IMG/VR virus record: IMGVR_UViG_3300044825_003108
Span: 1 to 21,031 of that record
Direction: 5' to 3' (one strand)
DNA length: 21,031 bases
Source of the DNA: a virus
The translations under genes were made by a program, and so were the position numbers. Of this stretch, positions 19,651 through 21,031 are shown piece by piece. The notes under the pieces were generated by a model, which ran no database searches, was not told where the DNA came from, and saw only the letters and a program-made list of their open reading frames with translations. Every line of letters starts with the position of its first letter. The stretch's first letter is position 1.

Positions 19651-20230
19651 CTACCCTTTTCATAGCAGCGGCGAAATACTCCGGGTCAAGTTCGCAGCCT
19701 GTCAAGTCATAGCCGTAGTCGTGGCAGGCAATGGCGATGGATGCGCTGCCAAGATGCGTGTCTAAGATTTTATCGCCGGGTTTAGCGTAGTTGTGTAAGA
19801 GCCATTTGTATAGGGCGACGGGCTTTTGGGTGGGGTGGATGCGTTTGCCATCAACTGTATAAAAACCTCTTTCGCCTGCTGGTTTAGTAAAAAACATTTT
19901 AGCGGGCTTATCTATTGTACAAGTTGCTATTTCTACCATTGCAAAAGTTAGTTTTTCGGGTTGATGCTTATCCCATACTATAAAACCCTTGCATGGCCAT
20001 AATTCTGCAAAATAATTTCCACCCCAAACTATCTGATGCTTACTGACTCTTTTTAATTCAATAAAATATCTTGTTGACGGTCTTTCGTTATCCCATTTTT
20101 TACCATCATTAAATACTCTCATTTTATCCATCCCTATCCCATACGGCGGGTCAACAATAGCTAACTGAAAATACCCATCAGGATACCGCGCCATCATCTG
20201 CATACAGTCTTCGTTCGTTAGTGTGAGCAT
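19619..20230 (-). CDS. DNA methyltransferase, beta class (N4-cytosine or N6-adenine), 203 aa
   Basis: This should transfer a methyl group from S-adenosylmethionine to an exocyclic amine of adenine or cytosine in phage DNA. The catalytic motif DPPYGIG is at residues 27-33. It is followed by HPTQKP near 132 and then the SAM-binding strand and loop DTHLGSASIAIA near 158-169; this order marks the beta class. At 203 residues it is short, with a small target-recognition segment. The sequence motif it methylates cannot be read from the protein. The coding DNA for residues 1 to about 122 is clearly AT-rich, whereas the rest has the GC content of its neighbours, which suggests a recombinant gene. The last 9 residues, AHTAQQKLF, are identical to the end of the next methyltransferase. 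Protection against host restriction is the likely role. Confidence 0.9.
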   Translation of the reverse strand: MLTLTNEDCMQMMARYPDGYFQLAIVDPPYGIGMDKMRVFNDGKKWDNERPSTRYFIELKRVSKHQIVWGGNYFAELWPCKGFIVWDKHQPEKLTFAMVEIATCTIDKPAKMFFTKPAGERGFYTVDGKRIHPTQKPVALYKWLLHNYAKPGDKILDTHLGSASIAIACHDYGYDLTGCELDPEYFAAAMKRVEAHTAQQKLF

Positions 20231-20250
20231 ATCCTTTGTGCTTTTGTGTT

Positions 20251-20742
20251 TTAGTTCATCCTCTCTATCCCAAACGGCACGCTCTGGCCGTTTGTATCGT
20301 AGCGGCCTATCATTTCGCCGACGATTTCACAGTAGTTTAGGCCGGTGTTTTTGATGAGCCAACCGGCTTCCTGTTCGGAATTTGCTACGATGTCGGGTCC
20401 AAAGTAGGTTTTTATCTGACCGTCTATTGGATCAACGGCTTCTATTTTTGTGACGTAAGTTTTTGTCGCTGGGAAGAGGGCGCTGTCAATGTGAATTTTC
20501 GTTTGGCCGGGGATTGCCTCTTTTTTTTTGTTGGTTGGTTGGGCTTTGTTGATGAGGCTTGGGAGGTAGTTGACCGAGAAATTGTGAAGCGCCCTTCTAA
20601 GGCTTTGCAGCTTTTCGTATAGGCTGCTGGTTGGTTTTTTTGGGGGGAGTTTTAGATAGTCCGGTAGGTAGTTGAGGACTACTTTGGAGCGGAACTGTAC
20701 GTGGAAACGCACGCGGTGGATGCTACGTTCTTTGTCGTTCAT
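20251..20742 (-). CDS. Hypothetical protein, 163 aa
   Basis: I do not recognise the family. The ATG at 20742 is preferred over an in-frame TTG two codons upstream. The N-terminus is basic (KERSIHRVRFHVQFRSK), followed by a proline- and lysine-containing stretch (LKLPPKKPTSSLYEKL) and a helical segment. The C-terminal 80 residues look like a compact alpha/beta domain (TKTYVTKIEAVDPIDGQIKT), ending in a segment rich in polar residues. It is the first complete gene of the strand and is followed after 20 bases by a methyltransferase. The upstream gap is very AT-rich, with TATATA repeats near 20784-20796, and may carry a promoter, although I see no good TAnnTTTG match. No function is proposed. Confidence 0.7.
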   Translation of the reverse strand: MNDKERSIHRVRFHVQFRSKVVLNYLPDYLKLPPKKPTSSLYEKLQSLRRALHNFSVNYLPSLINKAQPTNKKKEAIPGQTKIHIDSALFPATKTYVTKIEAVDPIDGQIKTYFGPDIVANSEQEAGWLIKNTGLNYCEIVGEMIGRYDTNGQSVPFGIERMN

Positions 20743-20803
20743 TGGCAAAGGCTTTTAGAGGTTTTCGCAAAAAGTGAATTACTATATAGGTATATATTAC
20801 CCT

Positions 20804-21031
20804 TTAGCAACTCAAACAAATAGAAAGAAAAGGATCAGAATCCCTACCCATTTGGTCGGATGGGGTCGCAAAAAAAAGGTTTCTGTTTTGCAACTTATTG
20901 AAAATCAAAGACCTGTCTTTCAGATAAGAAGCTGTTTTGGCCTGTCCTGAAACGGTCAACTCAGCGCCTTTACCCATAGCGCGACCGTCTTTGGAACGGC
21001 GCAGCAGTTGGATAGCAGGAACGATCCTGTC
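20804..21031 (-). CDS. Partial hypothetical protein cut by the right edge
   Basis: An open frame enters from the right edge and ends at a TAA at 20804-20806, giving the last 75 residues of a protein. The first 45 or so residues look coding, with mixed charged and hydrophobic residues (for example KDGRAMGKGAELTVSGQ). The tail is less convincing: it follows a run of eight T on the coding strand and ends in a cysteine- and serine-rich stretch. The start lies outside the window. I do not recognise the family. The T run could be a slippage site or a sequencing indel, so the true C-terminus is uncertain. About 60 AT-rich bases separate it from the next gene. Confidence 0.45.
   Translation of the reverse strand, partial: DRIVPAIQLLRRSKDGRAMGKGAELTVSGQAKTASYLKDRSLIFNKLQNRNLFFATPSDQMGRDSDPFLSICLSC

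Noticed and set aside
1-21031. CRISPR array or insertion sequence
   Set aside because: No regularly spaced direct repeats, transposase motifs or terminal inverted repeats with target duplications were seen.
1-21031. Stop-codon reassignment as in some crAss-like phages
   Set aside because: All three stop codons terminate well-supported genes here, several at ATGA overlaps or just before the next start.

Overview
This window reads as part of a tailed phage or prophage (Caudoviricetes) of a Bacteroidota host. Every gene I accept lies on the minus strand, so transcription runs from high to low coordinates. The host assignment is inference. It rests on several leaders with a TAnnTTTG -7 element, once with TTTG exactly 20 bp upstream, on A-rich leaders mostly without a clear Shine-Dalgarno sequence, and on tail-fibre sequence of a style common in Bacteroidota phages. 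TAA, TAG and TGA all end genes, so the standard code fits.

Layout in transcription order. (1) 21031-15829: a partial gene at the right edge, a hypothetical protein, two beta-class DNA methyltransferases, a protein that looks like two GroES domains in one chain, four small unknown proteins, and a fusion of a deoxynucleoside monophosphate kinase with a MazG-type pyrophosphohydrolase. (2) 15832-12642: three unknown proteins, then the large terminase, linked by short overlaps. (3) 12630-9757: an accessory island with two small proteins, flavin-dependent thymidylate synthase (ThyX), a Dam-type adenine methyltransferase, a 148-bp control-like region, two tandem paralogous small proteins and a stand-alone initiator-like tRNA-Met with its own promoter and terminator. 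(4) 9616-4921: portal, probable scaffold and probable major capsid protein under their own promoter, ending in a strong terminator hairpin. (5) 4828-1: a membrane-anchored or exported small protein, an unknown 283-residue protein, a signal-peptide-bearing protein with three internal repeats, and the start of a tail fibre that leaves the window. Hairpins punctuate this last block.

The genes cover three jobs: supplying and sanitising DNA precursors (dNMP kinase, MazG, ThyX), protecting DNA by methylation (three methyltransferases), and building the virion (terminase, portal, scaffold, capsid, tail). The GroES-like protein may help fold capsid proteins and the tRNA may support initiation of translation.

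The most unusual signals are the initiator-type tRNA gene, the tandem GroES-like chain, the kinase-MazG fusion, a mosaic methyltransferase sharing a 46-bp repeat with its neighbour, and sharply clustered GACAAG/CTTGTC hexamers that gene boundaries do not explain.
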